This document shows, in pieces, positions 25,231-33,997 of a stretch of DNA of 64,000 bases; the stretch's first letter is position 1; each line of letters opens with the position of its first letter. The stretch comes from Zhongshania antarctica. Its GTDB lineage: Bacteria > Pseudomonadota > Gammaproteobacteria > Pseudomonadales > Spongiibacteraceae. The position numbers were made by a program, and so were the translations under genes. Location: contig NZ_JACHHW010000004.1 of assembly GCF_014202945.1 (NCBI RefSeq), forward strand, positions 389,361 through 453,360, given 5' to 3'. Under the pieces are notes generated by a model that had not been told where the DNA came from, made no database searches, and worked only from the letters and a program-made list of their open reading frames with translations.

Positions 25231-26193
25231 TTGCTAAGCATGCTGTTCGCTACCGCAATAGGGATTGTGCTCAGCCGCGACCTGATTGCGGTTGTTATGC
25301 TAACCGGCATTTACGGGTTTTTGTCGGCGAGTTTTTTCGTCCTCATGGATGCCGTCGACGTTGCATTTACCGAGGCTGCCGTTGGTGCGGGGATATCGCC
25401 GCTACTTATGCTGCTAACCTTAGCAATGGTCGGGCGTAAGGAACAAGCCAGCCGTAGCCGCAATTTTTTTGCGTTCATACTGGTAACAATCACTGGTGCA
25501 CTGCTGATTATTGCTACCTTTGGTATGCCGGAATTTGGCTCAGCCACTGCGCCAGCCCATACACATGTAGCCCCGCGCTATATAGAACAATCTGGCGCCG
25601 AAATAGGTATACCCAATATGGTTACCTCCGTGCTGGCTAGCTATCGTGGTTTTGATACCTTTGGCGAAGTCGCCGTTATTTTCACCGCAGGTATCGGCGT
25701 TTTGTCTTTGCTCATGTTAAAACCGGCTCCGAGCCAAGCACCTCTAAGCAATGGCGCTCGACACCACACTGTATTGCGTATCGTCAGTAAAATTTTAATT
25801 CCGCCAATTCTGTTATTTGCGCTTTATGTGCAGTTTCACGGTGACTATGGTCCTGGTGGCGGCTTTCAAGCCGGTGTGATATTCGCTGCGGGCATTATTT
25901 TATACACCATGTTTTTCGGCGTCGATGTCGCTCAGCAGGTGGTAAGCTCCGCTCTTTTAAGGGTTCTCGCTGCCTTCGGTGTATTGCTCTACGGATCGGT
26001 GGGGCTGGTCTCAATGCTTAACGGCGGTGAGTTCTTGAATTACTCAGTGCTGGCCGAGAACCCAATTACCGGTCAACACATTGGCATCCTTGTTATCGAG
26101 CTTGGCGTTGGCATTACGGTGGCGGCTGTCATGGTGATGATTTTTTATTGCTTCGCCGGCCAGCAGAATAAGCAAGTAGAGGCAGAGGAATGA
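25231..26193 (+). CDS. Mrp antiporter fusion subunit: MbhD (DUF4040)-MbhE-MrpB; apparent frameshift near start
   Basis: One polypeptide joins what are the C-terminal domains of MrpA (MbhD-like DUF4040, VLTGIYGFLSASFFVLMDAVDVAFTEAAVGAG; MbhE-like, GIPNMVTSVLASYRGFDTFGEVAVIFTAG) with MrpB (PPILLFALYVQFHGDYGPGGGFQAGVIFAAG). At least 318 residues. The open frame has no ATG where the family starts; IELFIDLALL sits at 25207 with codon ATA. The expected start is ATG 25160, behind GGGAGGTCGCC and overlapping mrpG by 8 bases, but that frame ends at TAG 25208. One extra C in the CCCC at 25203-25206 would join them as MTNDNNGTAAAGRVSPIELFIDLA. So there is a frameshift, slippage, or unusual start. Listed from the TTG at 25231. 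Confidence 0.85.
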   Translation: MLSMLFATAIGIVLSRDLIAVVMLTGIYGFLSASFFVLMDAVDVAFTEAAVGAGISPLLMLLTLAMVGRKEQASRSRNFFAFILVTITGALLIIATFGMPEFGSATAPAHTHVAPRYIEQSGAEIGIPNMVTSVLASYRGFDTFGEVAVIFTAGIGVLSLLMLKPAPSQAPLSNGARHHTVLRIVSKILIPPILLFALYVQFHGDYGPGGGFQAGVIFAAGIILYTMFFGVDVAQQVVSSALLRVLAAFGVLLYGSVGLVSMLNGGEFLNYSVLAENPITGQHIGILVIELGVGITVAAVMVMIFYCFAGQQNKQVEAEE

Positions 26194-26546
26194 CCTTATT
26201 AATGTCCCACTACAACTATTGGATTGTTGTAGCACTGATGATGGTTGGTTTTTTCATCGTGATAGCACAGGGTAATCTGGTTAAAAAGATCGTTGGTTTG
26301 AATATTTTTCAGACCTCGGTTTTTATTCTTTATATCAGTGCAGGAAAAATACATGGCGGCAGCGCGCCAATTTTGAATGACAGCATCACCGTCTATTCCA
26401 ACCCGCTGCCCCATGTTCTCATCCTCACCGCGATCGTAGTCGGGATTGCCACCACCGCACTGGGGCTGGCACTCGTGATAAGAATCAATAAAGCCTACGG
26501 CACTATTGAAGAGTCTGAAATTCAGCAGCGAGACCATTCGTGTTAA
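26190..26546 (+). CDS. mrpC: Mrp/Mnh antiporter subunit C
   Basis: This is a NuoK-like 118-residue subunit with three membrane segments. It contains GNLVKKIVGLNIFQTSVFILYIS and the strongly conserved DPLPHVLILTAIVVGIATTALGLAL-type block, read here NPLPHVLILTAIVVGIATTA. It overlaps the fusion gene by 4 bases (ATGA) and the following mrpD by 7 bases. Confidence 0.93.
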   Translation: MTLLMSHYNYWIVVALMMVGFFIVIAQGNLVKKIVGLNIFQTSVFILYISAGKIHGGSAPILNDSITVYSNPLPHVLILTAIVVGIATTALGLALVIRINKAYGTIEESEIQQRDHSC

Positions 26547-28015
26547 GCCATTTACCCGTTCTACAAGTTATTCTGCCACTGCTCGGCGCACCCGCCTGCC
26601 TGATTCTAGGCCGCGGTAAACTCGCATGGCTATTCGCCCTGCTTATCAGCGCCCTCAGTTTTTGTATCGCCGCCATGTTGCTGCATACGGTCTACCATCA
26701 AGGTGTAATTAGCTATGCCTTAGGTGGTTGGCAAGCGCCCTGGGGTATCGAGTACCGCATTGATTTACTCAATGCATGGCTGCTATTGATTGTTTCTGGC
26801 AGTAGCACGGTTGCGTTACTGGCCGCGCAGAGCAGTATTGACGTTGAAATTGCCCCGGAAAAACAAACTATCTTTTTTGTCGCTTGGCTACTTTGCCTCG
26901 CTGGCTTACTGGGGATATTGGCGACAGGGGACGCGTTTAACGTCTTCGTGTTTTTAGAAGTTTCATCGCTGTCTACTTATACGCTCATCTCACTGGGACC
27001 AAAGAGAGAGAGCCTATGGGCGGCCTTTCGTTACTTGATCATGGGCACGATCGGCGCGACCTTTATTTTGATTGGCATCGGTCTCATGTACATCATGACC
27101 GGCACGCTCAATATGCAAGACTTAGCCCAACGTCTGCCATTGGCCAGTGATTCCTCTACCGTATTTACGGCGTATGCTTTTATTATCGTCGGGATTAGTT
27201 TGAAGCTCGCGTTGTTCCCACTTCACCTTTGGCTACCTAACGCCTACACCCACGCGCCATCGATTGTTACAACCTTCTTGGCTGCAAGCGCCACTAAGGT
27301 CGCGCTTTACCTGATGATCCGTTTCACTTACACGGTATTCCCCAGTCATTTCAGCCAAATCGATATCCCACTTGAGGAAATTTTCATCGTACTGGGTATC
27401 ACTGGGGTAATCAGCGCGTCAATTGCTGCTATTTATCAGGCAGACGTAAAACGCGCTATTGCCTATTCCAGTGTGGCTCAGGTCGGTTATATGGTTGTGG
27501 GCCTAGGGATTGGCGGTGTCCTGGGGCTGCAGGCTACGCTGCTGCATGTGTTCAACCATGCACTAATGAAAGCGACCCTTTTTATGGCGCTTGCCGCAAT
27601 CGCCTGCCGCATCGGCGTCACCACCCTGACCTCAATGCAGGGCTTGGGTCGAAAAATGCCATGGACCAGTTTCGGTTTTGTGGTCGGCGGACTCAGCATA
27701 ATTGGTGTTCCGCTTACCGCTGGTTTTATCAGTAAATGGTATCTGGTGTCGGCGGCTGCGCTGTCAGACCGGTGGTTATTGGTGTTACTCATCATGATTG
27801 GGTCGCTACTCGCGATCGTTTACATCTGGCGGGTTGTGGAGGCGCTGTACTTTAAGCCAGCTGCCGACAGTACGCCCCTCAAGGAAGCTCCACTGGCAAT
27901 GCTACTGGCTCTCTGGTTACTGGTATTCGGCAATATTTATTTTGGCATTGATACCCGCTTGCCGGTGTCGATTAGTGCCGAAGCGGCGATAGCATTGCAG
28001 GAGGGACGCCCATAA
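26540..28015 (+). CDS. mrpD: Mrp/Mnh antiporter subunit D (first of three antiporter-like subunits)
   Basis: This 491-residue proton-antiporter subunit of the NuoM/NuoN/MrpD superfamily has about 14 membrane helices. Key ion-path residues are visible: the Glu in FNVFVFLEVSSLSTYTLISLG (TM5), Lys in SLKLALFPLHLWLPNAYTHAPS (TM7) and HVFNHALMKATLF (TM8 His and TM12-region Lys). Translation starts at GTG 26540 inside the end of mrpC. Of the three D-like genes here this one is the closest to authentic MrpD. Confidence 0.92.
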   Translation: MLSHLPVLQVILPLLGAPACLILGRGKLAWLFALLISALSFCIAAMLLHTVYHQGVISYALGGWQAPWGIEYRIDLLNAWLLLIVSGSSTVALLAAQSSIDVEIAPEKQTIFFVAWLLCLAGLLGILATGDAFNVFVFLEVSSLSTYTLISLGPKRESLWAAFRYLIMGTIGATFILIGIGLMYIMTGTLNMQDLAQRLPLASDSSTVFTAYAFIIVGISLKLALFPLHLWLPNAYTHAPSIVTTFLAASATKVALYLMIRFTYTVFPSHFSQIDIPLEEIFIVLGITGVISASIAAIYQADVKRAIAYSSVAQVGYMVVGLGIGGVLGLQATLLHVFNHALMKATLFMALAAIACRIGVTTLTSMQGLGRKMPWTSFGFVVGGLSIIGVPLTAGFISKWYLVSAAALSDRWLLVLLIMIGSLLAIVYIWRVVEALYFKPAADSTPLKEAPLAMLLALWLLVFGNIYFGIDTRLPVSISAEAAIALQEGRP

Positions 28016-29490
28016 TGAGCGCACCAAATATGCTAATTGACGCCGCCATCTTCACTCCGTTAATCGCTGTGGTCGGCATACTCGCTTTTGCCCGCATGCC
28101 TAATCTGCGCGAGGCGGTATCCATACTCGCCGGCTTAGCACTCCTGTTGATTAACATCGAGCTATACAACAGTTTTAATGAAGGTCAATCACTGACACGC
28201 CACTGGGTAGATATTGTGCCTGGGCTCAGTTTGAGCTTCAGAATTGATGCCTTGGGAATGTTGTTTAGCCTCGTAGCCAGCGTGTTATGGCCGGTAACCA
28301 CCTTGTACGCCATTGGTTATATGCGCGGCCACAAGGAAGATAATCAAACCCGTTTTTACGTGTGTTTTGCGGTTGCCATTGCGGCGGTCATGGCGATTGC
28401 CTATGCAGAAAATCTATTTACCCTATTTGTTTTTTACGAAGTTCTGTCGCTGTGCACTTATCCACTAGTGACCCACGCCGGCACCGAAAAAGCCAAACAG
28501 GGAGGTCGGATTTACCTCGGGATTTTGATGGGCACGTCTGTTGCCTTCTTCCTACCTGCCATCATCGTGACGTGGCTGGTCGCGGGCACCCTTGATTTCC
28601 AGGCTGGCGGAGTGTTCCCCGAGCAAACGGGCATCGCATTATTGTCGGTATTGCTGGTGCTGTATGTTTTTGGCGTTGCCAAAGCAGCGGTAATGCCCTT
28701 TCATCGCTGGTTACCTGCGGCGATGGTCGCCCCTACCCCGGTTAGCGCCCTGCTACATGCGGTGGCGGTGGTTAAGGCGGGTGTATTTAGTCTCGTTAAA
28801 ATACTGGTCTTTATCTTTGGCCTAGACACCCTCCAGCAAATTCCGGCAACCGATTACCTGCTGTATCTTGCCGGTGCAGGCGTGGTGTTGGCTTCGCTGG
28901 TAGCGCTTCGTCAAGATAACCTCAAGGCTCGACTGGCCTATTCCACCGTCAGCCAACTCGGCTATATCACCGTTGGTGCACTGCTCGCGGTTGAAAGCGG
29001 CGTGGTGGGCAGCGCGATGCATATCGCCACGCACGCAGTTGGCAAAATCACCCTGTTCTTCTGTGCTGGCGCAATTTTAGTGGCTAGCCACAAAAGCAAT
29101 ATTAGTGAGATGGCCGGCCTAGGCCGACGGATGCCAATCACCATGATTGCCTTTTTTATTGCGTCACTCAGCATCATCGGCTTGCCGCCCACAGCGGGAA
29201 CCTGGAGCAAGTGGTGGCTACTCACTGCGACGCTAGAAACAGATCAACTGGTATTAATGGCCGTGCTGTTGCTCAGCTCCCTGCTGAACATCGCCTACCT
29301 ACTACCTATACCGCTACGCGCTTTCTTCCCTAGCGAGCCCCAAACTGACGGGCCAATCGCTATTAAAGAGGCGCCCACAGCATCGCTTATTGCCTTATGT
29401 ATCACGGCTGGCGCCTGTATTTTGTTATTTTTCTTTCCCAACCCGCTTTTCGAGTTGGTATCCCAGATTTTCACCGAGGGATCGCAATGA
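28015..29490 (+). CDS. Mrp antiporter-like subunit (NuoL/MrpA-D family, second copy)
   Basis: This is a 491-residue, ~14-helix member of the proton-translocating NADH dehydrogenase/Mrp family. It carries AENLFTLFVFYEVLSLCTYPLV (helix 5 Glu), FGVAKAAVMPFHRWLPAAMVAPTPVSALLHAVAVVKAGVF (Lys and the HRWLP block typical of NuoL/MrpA), and IATHAVGKITLFFCAGA. The HRWLPAAMVAPTPVSALLHA pattern is nearer to MrpA/NuoL than to MrpD, so it may replace the missing N-terminal module of MrpA. It overlaps mrpD by one base and the following gene by 4 bases. Confidence 0.85.
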   Translation: MSAPNMLIDAAIFTPLIAVVGILAFARMPNLREAVSILAGLALLLINIELYNSFNEGQSLTRHWVDIVPGLSLSFRIDALGMLFSLVASVLWPVTTLYAIGYMRGHKEDNQTRFYVCFAVAIAAVMAIAYAENLFTLFVFYEVLSLCTYPLVTHAGTEKAKQGGRIYLGILMGTSVAFFLPAIIVTWLVAGTLDFQAGGVFPEQTGIALLSVLLVLYVFGVAKAAVMPFHRWLPAAMVAPTPVSALLHAVAVVKAGVFSLVKILVFIFGLDTLQQIPATDYLLYLAGAGVVLASLVALRQDNLKARLAYSTVSQLGYITVGALLAVESGVVGSAMHIATHAVGKITLFFCAGAILVASHKSNISEMAGLGRRMPITMIAFFIASLSIIGLPPTAGTWSKWWLLTATLETDQLVLMAVLLLSSLLNIAYLLPIPLRAFFPSEPQTDGPIAIKEAPTASLIALCITAGACILLFFFPNPLFELVSQIFTEGSQ

Positions 29491-29771
29491 GCCACTCCCA
29501 GGATTTTTTTGATCGCCCAGAGACACTGCGCTGGATACTTCGTAGCCTGTACGTTATTTGCGCTGTGCTATTTGGATTAGATTTCGTCATTCACCGCCAC
29601 TCTGTGCACCCCTGGGAGGGACTGTATGGTTTTTATCCGGTATACGGCTTTATTGGCTGCGTCGTACTTGTGCTCGTTGCTAAGTGGATGCGCAAAGGTT
29701 TGATGCGCAGTGAAGATTATTATCAGCAAGTAAACCAGAGCACCAAGGAGGAAACTCATGCTGGGGATTGA
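29487..29771 (+). CDS. Small membrane protein of the Mrp-like operon
   Basis: This 94-residue protein has two membrane segments (about 19-38, LRSLYVICAVLFGLDFVIHR, and 47-66, YGFYPVYGFIGCVVLVLVAKWM) with the loop HRHSVHPWEGLYGFYPV between them, and a charged C-terminal tail. The start ATG at 29487 overlaps the previous stop by 4 bases, and the end overlaps the next gene by 14 bases, so it is embedded in the operon. The function is unknown; the position suggests an accessory or assembly subunit of this antiporter. Confidence 0.75.
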   Translation: MSHSQDFFDRPETLRWILRSLYVICAVLFGLDFVIHRHSVHPWEGLYGFYPVYGFIGCVVLVLVAKWMRKGLMRSEDYYQQVNQSTKEETHAGD

Positions 29772-31452
29772 GTTACCGCCGTTTCTGATTTTTTACCTTG
29801 GCGCGTTAATCGCTTTAGTTGGCGGCGCGACATGGCGCGGCCCCGCATTAATTGTGGTCGTTGTTGTCAGCGCTTTAAACCTGTGGCAGCTGCCGAGCGG
29901 TTTTGGCCTTGAGACTCAATTAATGGGCATGGCGCTCAAGCCAATTCATATCGATCGCTTGAGTCTGTTGTTCGGCTATTTATTTCATATCGCTGCCTTG
30001 ATCAGTGTCATTTATTCCCTGCACGTTAAGGATCGAACCCAACAGGTCGCCGCTATGCTTTACGCTGGCAGCGCTCTAGGGGCGGTCTTTGCGGGCGATT
30101 TGCTGACTTTATTCATTTTCTGGGAAATGCTGGCCGTCACCTCAGTCTTTTTGATCTGGGCGCGTCGTACTGATACCGCCTACAGCGCCGGTATGCGTTA
30201 CCTAATCATCCAGGTAATTTCGGGACTGTTGCTGCTGGTTGGCATCATTCTCTATTTCCAAGAAAGTGGCAGTCTGATGTTTACCGAAATCGGACTCGAT
30301 TCAATTGCCAGTTGGTTTATGTTCTTGGCATTTGGCATTAAATGCGCTTTCCCGTTCTTTCATAACTGGCTAACCGATGCCTACCCGGAAGCGACCCCAA
30401 CCGGTACCGTATTTTTGAGCGCCTTTACCACCAAGGTTGCGGTGTACGCAATGGCTAGGAGCTTCCCTGGCACCGAAATGCTGATTTATATCGGCGCTAC
30501 TATGGCGTGTTTTCCAATCTTCTTTGCCGTTATTGAAAACGACTTGCGCCGAGTCCTCGCCTACAGCTTGGTCAACCAGTTAGGCTTTATGATGGTTGGC
30601 ATAGGTATCGGCACTGAGTTAGGTATTAATGGCGCGGTTGCCCACGCCTTTAACGACGTTATCTTTAAAGGCTTATTGTTCATGTCGATGGGCGCGGTGC
30701 TATACCGCACCGGCCGCATTAACGGCTCTGAGCTTGGCGGTTTATACAAGTCTATGCCCAAAACGGCCATACTCTGTATTGTTGGCGCGGCGTCGATATC
30801 GGCCTTCCCTTTGTTCAGCGGATTTGTCAGCAAATCCATGATCATGTCGGCAGCGCTCAAAGAGCACTTTAATATCGTCTGGCTATTGTTATTGTTCGCC
30901 TCAGCAGGGGTATTCCATCACGCCGGTATCAAAATCCCCTACTTCGCGTTTTTCGCACACGATTCAGGTATTCGCTGCAAAGAAGCGCCGTGGAATATGC
31001 TACTCGCCATGAGCATCGCGGCGGCCCTGTGCCTTGCGATAGGTATCTTCCCACAATTGCTTTACCAACACCTGCCCTTCCCAACCGATTACAGTGCCTA
31101 TGATGTGAGCCATATTCTCACTCAGACCCAGCTGCTGTTTTTCTCAGCATTGGCGTTTGTTTGGCTGAATCTAAAAGGCATGTACCCGCCGGAGCTACCA
31201 TCTACCAATCTGGACTTCGATTGGATGTATCGACGGCCCGTGCCACGACTGATTAATGCCTGTGGCCGATTAGTGAATAGTGTGGATCTGGCGGTGCGCG
31301 GTCGTATCATCAGCCTAGGCAATGCACTTGAGCAGCGCTTAGCCGCGCTTAATGGCAGCGATGGGGTATTTTCGCGCACCATATCCATCAGCAGCATGGT
31401 TGCTTGGATGGTAACCTTACTTGCCCTGGTTTTGATATTTCGGCTTATATAG
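29758..31452 (+). CDS. Mrp antiporter-like subunit (NuoL/M-D family, third copy)
   Basis: This 564-residue membrane protein has roughly 14-16 helices. It contains AGDLLTLFIFWEMLAVTSVFLIW (helix 5 Glu), AFGIKCAFPFFHNWLTDAYPEATPTGTVFLSAFTTKVAVY (Lys and FHNWL block), AHAFNDVIFKGLLFMS, and a long C-terminal extension with NLDFDWMYRRPVPRLINACGRLV, a feature of the third antiporter-like genes in such clusters. It is the last gene of the operon. The reaction it adds (Na+/H+ or K+/H+ exchange, or coupling to something else) cannot be told from sequence. Confidence 0.85.
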   Translation: MLGIELPPFLIFYLGALIALVGGATWRGPALIVVVVVSALNLWQLPSGFGLETQLMGMALKPIHIDRLSLLFGYLFHIAALISVIYSLHVKDRTQQVAAMLYAGSALGAVFAGDLLTLFIFWEMLAVTSVFLIWARRTDTAYSAGMRYLIIQVISGLLLLVGIILYFQESGSLMFTEIGLDSIASWFMFLAFGIKCAFPFFHNWLTDAYPEATPTGTVFLSAFTTKVAVYAMARSFPGTEMLIYIGATMACFPIFFAVIENDLRRVLAYSLVNQLGFMMVGIGIGTELGINGAVAHAFNDVIFKGLLFMSMGAVLYRTGRINGSELGGLYKSMPKTAILCIVGAASISAFPLFSGFVSKSMIMSAALKEHFNIVWLLLLFASAGVFHHAGIKIPYFAFFAHDSGIRCKEAPWNMLLAMSIAAALCLAIGIFPQLLYQHLPFPTDYSAYDVSHILTQTQLLFFSALAFVWLNLKGMYPPELPSTNLDFDWMYRRPVPRLINACGRLVNSVDLAVRGRIISLGNALEQRLAALNGSDGVFSRTISISSMVAWMVTLLALVLIFRLI

Positions 31453-31473
31453 GGGGTGACAGAAGGCCTCGGG

Positions 31474-31506
31474 GTAATTTTGGACCGGGGCCGGGAGTAA
31501 AATTAC
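31474..31506 (+). terminator. Hairpin after the Mrp-like operon
   Basis: GTAATTTT (31474-31481) and AAAATTAC (31499-31506) can pair around a GC-rich centre (GGACCGGGGCCGGGAGT). It starts 22 bases after the final stop codon. No T-run follows, so termination is not certain. Confidence 0.4.
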
Positions 31507-31732
31507 AGAGTGTCGAAGGCCAAGCCACCGCTAAAATAACGAGAGACTGACAGTCCCGCCCAACGGCGTCACTAAGCAAATTTAAATTACGCGGGGGATA
31601 TGTTAATTAGCTTCGCTGAGCGGTTGTTTATCGAGACTTCGATAAAAATCGCGCGCCGCCAGAGTAACCTTTATTGAATTCAACCTTTTGATATTACCTT
31701 TCAAACAAATGAACAGAGACGCCGTTGGCGCA

Positions 31733-32236
31733 TCAATGTTCATCGCTTTGGTAACTAACGCTCACATCCGCATTCTGGCCTTTACCACCATTTTTTGCAT
31801 CTGCACCTAAGCTCGTTATTTCAAACCCTGGCGGTGCATCTGAGCTGCGGTAGCGATACGCGTTCTTCCATGGATCATGGATCAGTGTTTCACGATTAAT
31901 ATATGGGCCGTTCCACTTCTCGGCTAGAGGGGCAATTTGGGGTGCGTAATAGAGCGCCATCAAGCCCTGTTCGCTGCTTGGGTAGCGTTTATTGTCGAGC
32001 TTGTACTGATGCAAGGCCATGGAGATACGACGAAAATCGCTGTTCACCTGTTCTTTGAGCGCAGTATCGATACGTTTATTTACAATAACACTGATGAAAA
32101 TCACGATACCGCAACTGATGGCGAGCACCAGTGCAACTTCCCAGAGTTTAATGCCCCGTTGCCGTCTGATTGACGCCGGAGCCTTCTTCAAAGAAGGCTT
32201 AGCATATGGTCTCAATGGATATAATTTCAAATGCAA
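31733..32236 (-). CDS. Orphan type II secretion-like major pseudopilin (GspG family)
   Basis: The 167-residue protein has a class III prepilin signal RQRG-IKLWEVALVLAISCGI (cut after Gly28; Glu at +5), preceded by a long basic leader. The globular part matches GspG: YKLDNKRYPSSEQGLMALYYAP, WNGPYINRETLIHDPWKNAYRYRS and GFEITSLGADAKNGGKGQNADVS (calcium-binding Asp region). There are no other gsp genes nearby, and the +2 to +4 residues (KLW) differ from the usual FTLIE, so it is an isolated, divergent copy. It lies just downstream of sohB on the same strand. Confidence 0.85.
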   Translation of the reverse strand: MHLKLYPLRPYAKPSLKKAPASIRRQRGIKLWEVALVLAISCGIVIFISVIVNKRIDTALKEQVNSDFRRISMALHQYKLDNKRYPSSEQGLMALYYAPQIAPLAEKWNGPYINRETLIHDPWKNAYRYRSSDAPPGFEITSLGADAKNGGKGQNADVSVSYQSDEH

Positions 32237-32247
32237 GATACAGGCGC

Positions 32248-33276
32248 CTAAAACCTGTTTTGACTCAGTTTAGCGAGTAAAGACGCCAGTGTACGATTCA
32301 TTGCGCCTTCCGCTGCGAAGCCCAAACGTTCTGATAAACTGCGCTTTTGACGGTAACTAACGGCGTAAATATCGCTGTCAGCACGCTGACTTAACAAATA
32401 GTCATCACTAGTGCGAATCTCGTCAACTAGCTTCACTTCAAGCGCCTTAGAACCGTACCACACCTCACCGGTAGCAATATTGTCGATTTCCAGTTGGGGA
32501 CGATTTTCACTCACAAATTCTTTGAACAAAATGTGGGTTTCTTCTAGCTCTTCAATGAATTTTTTGCGGCCTTCTTCGGTGTTTTCACCCACCATGGTCA
32601 GGGTGCGTTTATGAGCGCCGGCGGTGTGCAATTCAATATCCACATCATGCTTTTTCAACAGACGGTTAAAATTAGGCAGTTGCGCCACGACACCAATCGA
32701 GCCAATTACAGCAAAAGGCGCTGACATAATCCGATCGCCTATACAGGCCATCATATAACCACCACTTGCCGCAACGCGGTCGATGGCGATTGTTAATGGA
32801 ATGCCGTGGGCGCGAATACGCTGTAATTGCGATGCCGCCAAGCCGTAGCTGTGCACCATGCCGCCGGGACTTTCAAGGCGCAGCAATATCTCATCTTCAG
32901 GCCGGGCAACAGTCAGGATGGCAGAAATCTCGTGGCGTAAAAATTCGACATCCGAGGCACTCACATCACCGTCGAAATCAAGTACATAAAGACGTTTACG
33001 GTGTTGATCAGCATTTTTCTTGGCGTCAGCCTTTAGCTGCTTTTTCTTGGCCTTACGTTCTTTTTTAAAACTGTCTTCGTCAAGAATCTCAAACTTAAGC
33101 AAGTCTTCCCAATCTTCATAGCGGTGATTGAGCGTTGTCACCTCTATATGACCGTCAGTGCTCTCTTTTTTGTTGCGCTGACTCGCCACCGCGATAGCGC
33201 TAACAATCACAACAAAGGCAACGACCACAGTGATGGATTTGGCTAAAAACAAGCCGTATTCCAGTAGAAATTCCAA
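32248..33276 (-). CDS. sohB: Inner-membrane serine protease SohB
   Basis: This is a signal-peptide-peptidase-like (S49) protease anchored by one N-terminal membrane segment (residues ~8-30) with the active site in the periplasm. The 342-residue length is typical. The catalytic Ser is in RVAASGGYMMACIGDRI and the catalytic Lys in GAHKRTLTMVGENTEEG; RLESPGGMVHSYGLAASQL is the oxyanion region. A highly charged stretch (FKKERKAKKKQLKADAKK) follows the anchor, as usual in SohB. It may be co-transcribed with the downstream pseudopilin gene. Confidence 0.93.
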   Translation of the reverse strand: MEFLLEYGLFLAKSITVVVAFVVIVSAIAVASQRNKKESTDGHIEVTTLNHRYEDWEDLLKFEILDEDSFKKERKAKKKQLKADAKKNADQHRKRLYVLDFDGDVSASDVEFLRHEISAILTVARPEDEILLRLESPGGMVHSYGLAASQLQRIRAHGIPLTIAIDRVAASGGYMMACIGDRIMSAPFAVIGSIGVVAQLPNFNRLLKKHDVDIELHTAGAHKRTLTMVGENTEEGRKKFIEELEETHILFKEFVSENRPQLEIDNIATGEVWYGSKALEVKLVDEIRTSDDYLLSQRADSDIYAVSYRQKRSLSERLGFAAEGAMNRTLASLLAKLSQNRF

Positions 33277-33336
33277 AAAAGTACTCCCAGAGAGGTTTTA
33301 AAAGTGCCACATATTCATACGGCAAGGTAGTTTAAG

Positions 33337-33984
33337 TCAAGCAGGCCAATTGCGTAAGGCTTTGACCGCTATTGGATTTTCGGGGCGAATAAAGAGTCCA
33401 CTGCGGCCGAGATAGACACCAAATTGGGCGCCGTCGACCATCGGCGCAAAAACTGCATTGCCGTAATTGGCTTCCACCCACTTGTGGAAAAAATCATTGC
33501 TACGCAATAGATCCCAAACATCAAGTGGTTCAGAAAGACTCAGTAAATACACTGTGCGGGGGGCATTACGTTCGTTTTCTATGTCGGCGTATCGACCTAG
33601 CAAACGCTCTAAGCGATATAGATTGTCAAAGCCTAAACGTGCAGCAGGAAGCTGCCAGCGCATCACCCGGCTATCAATCTGCCACTGGTCACCCATTAAT
33701 AAATACGATTGCAGGGGCTGGCCATTGAGGGTGTCGACACTCACCAAAAACTGCTTAGCGTCTTGATTAGCGCCAACAAACACCCGGGCAACCATGGTCT
33801 CGTCGGCTAGGTTGCGATAACTCAAGACGTCTTTACTGACAAGAATGACGCCGGCAGTAAAGACAAAGGTCAGTATCACTGCAAGCGACCCGCTGAATAA
33901 ATGTCGGCGCAAGCGCAGCACGGCCAAGAGACAGAGCAATAATCCCAAGGCCGAAATAAGAATGAGAATATAGTCCAAGGTCAT
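33337..33984 (-). CDS. Hypothetical membrane-anchored protein
   Basis: From the ATG complement at 33982-33984 (MTLDYILILISALG) the protein has 215 residues with two N-terminal membrane segments (about 3-20 and 30-50). A soluble domain follows, with ARVFVGANQDAKQFLVSVDTLNGQPLQSYLLMGDQWQIDSRVMRW and RTVYLLSLSEPLDVWDLLRSNDFFHKWVEANYGNA. No known family was recognised. A longer start at 34038 would overlap the upstream gene heavily. It lies 13 bases after the Hpt protein gene, so the two are probably co-transcribed. Confidence 0.65.
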   Translation of the reverse strand: MTLDYILILISALGLLLCLLAVLRLRRHLFSGSLAVILTFVFTAGVILVSKDVLSYRNLADETMVARVFVGANQDAKQFLVSVDTLNGQPLQSYLLMGDQWQIDSRVMRWQLPAARLGFDNLYRLERLLGRYADIENERNAPRTVYLLSLSEPLDVWDLLRSNDFFHKWVEANYGNAVFAPMVDGAQFGVYLGRSGLFIRPENPIAVKALRNWPA

Positions 33985-33997
33985 AGTGCTAAGGTCA

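Noticed and set aside
25167..25439. Plus-strand frame MITMAPLRRGG... over the start of the Mrp fusion gene
   Set aside because: It lies in a third phase, is Arg/Cys/Gly-rich and overlaps the true membrane-protein frame; it is a shadow.
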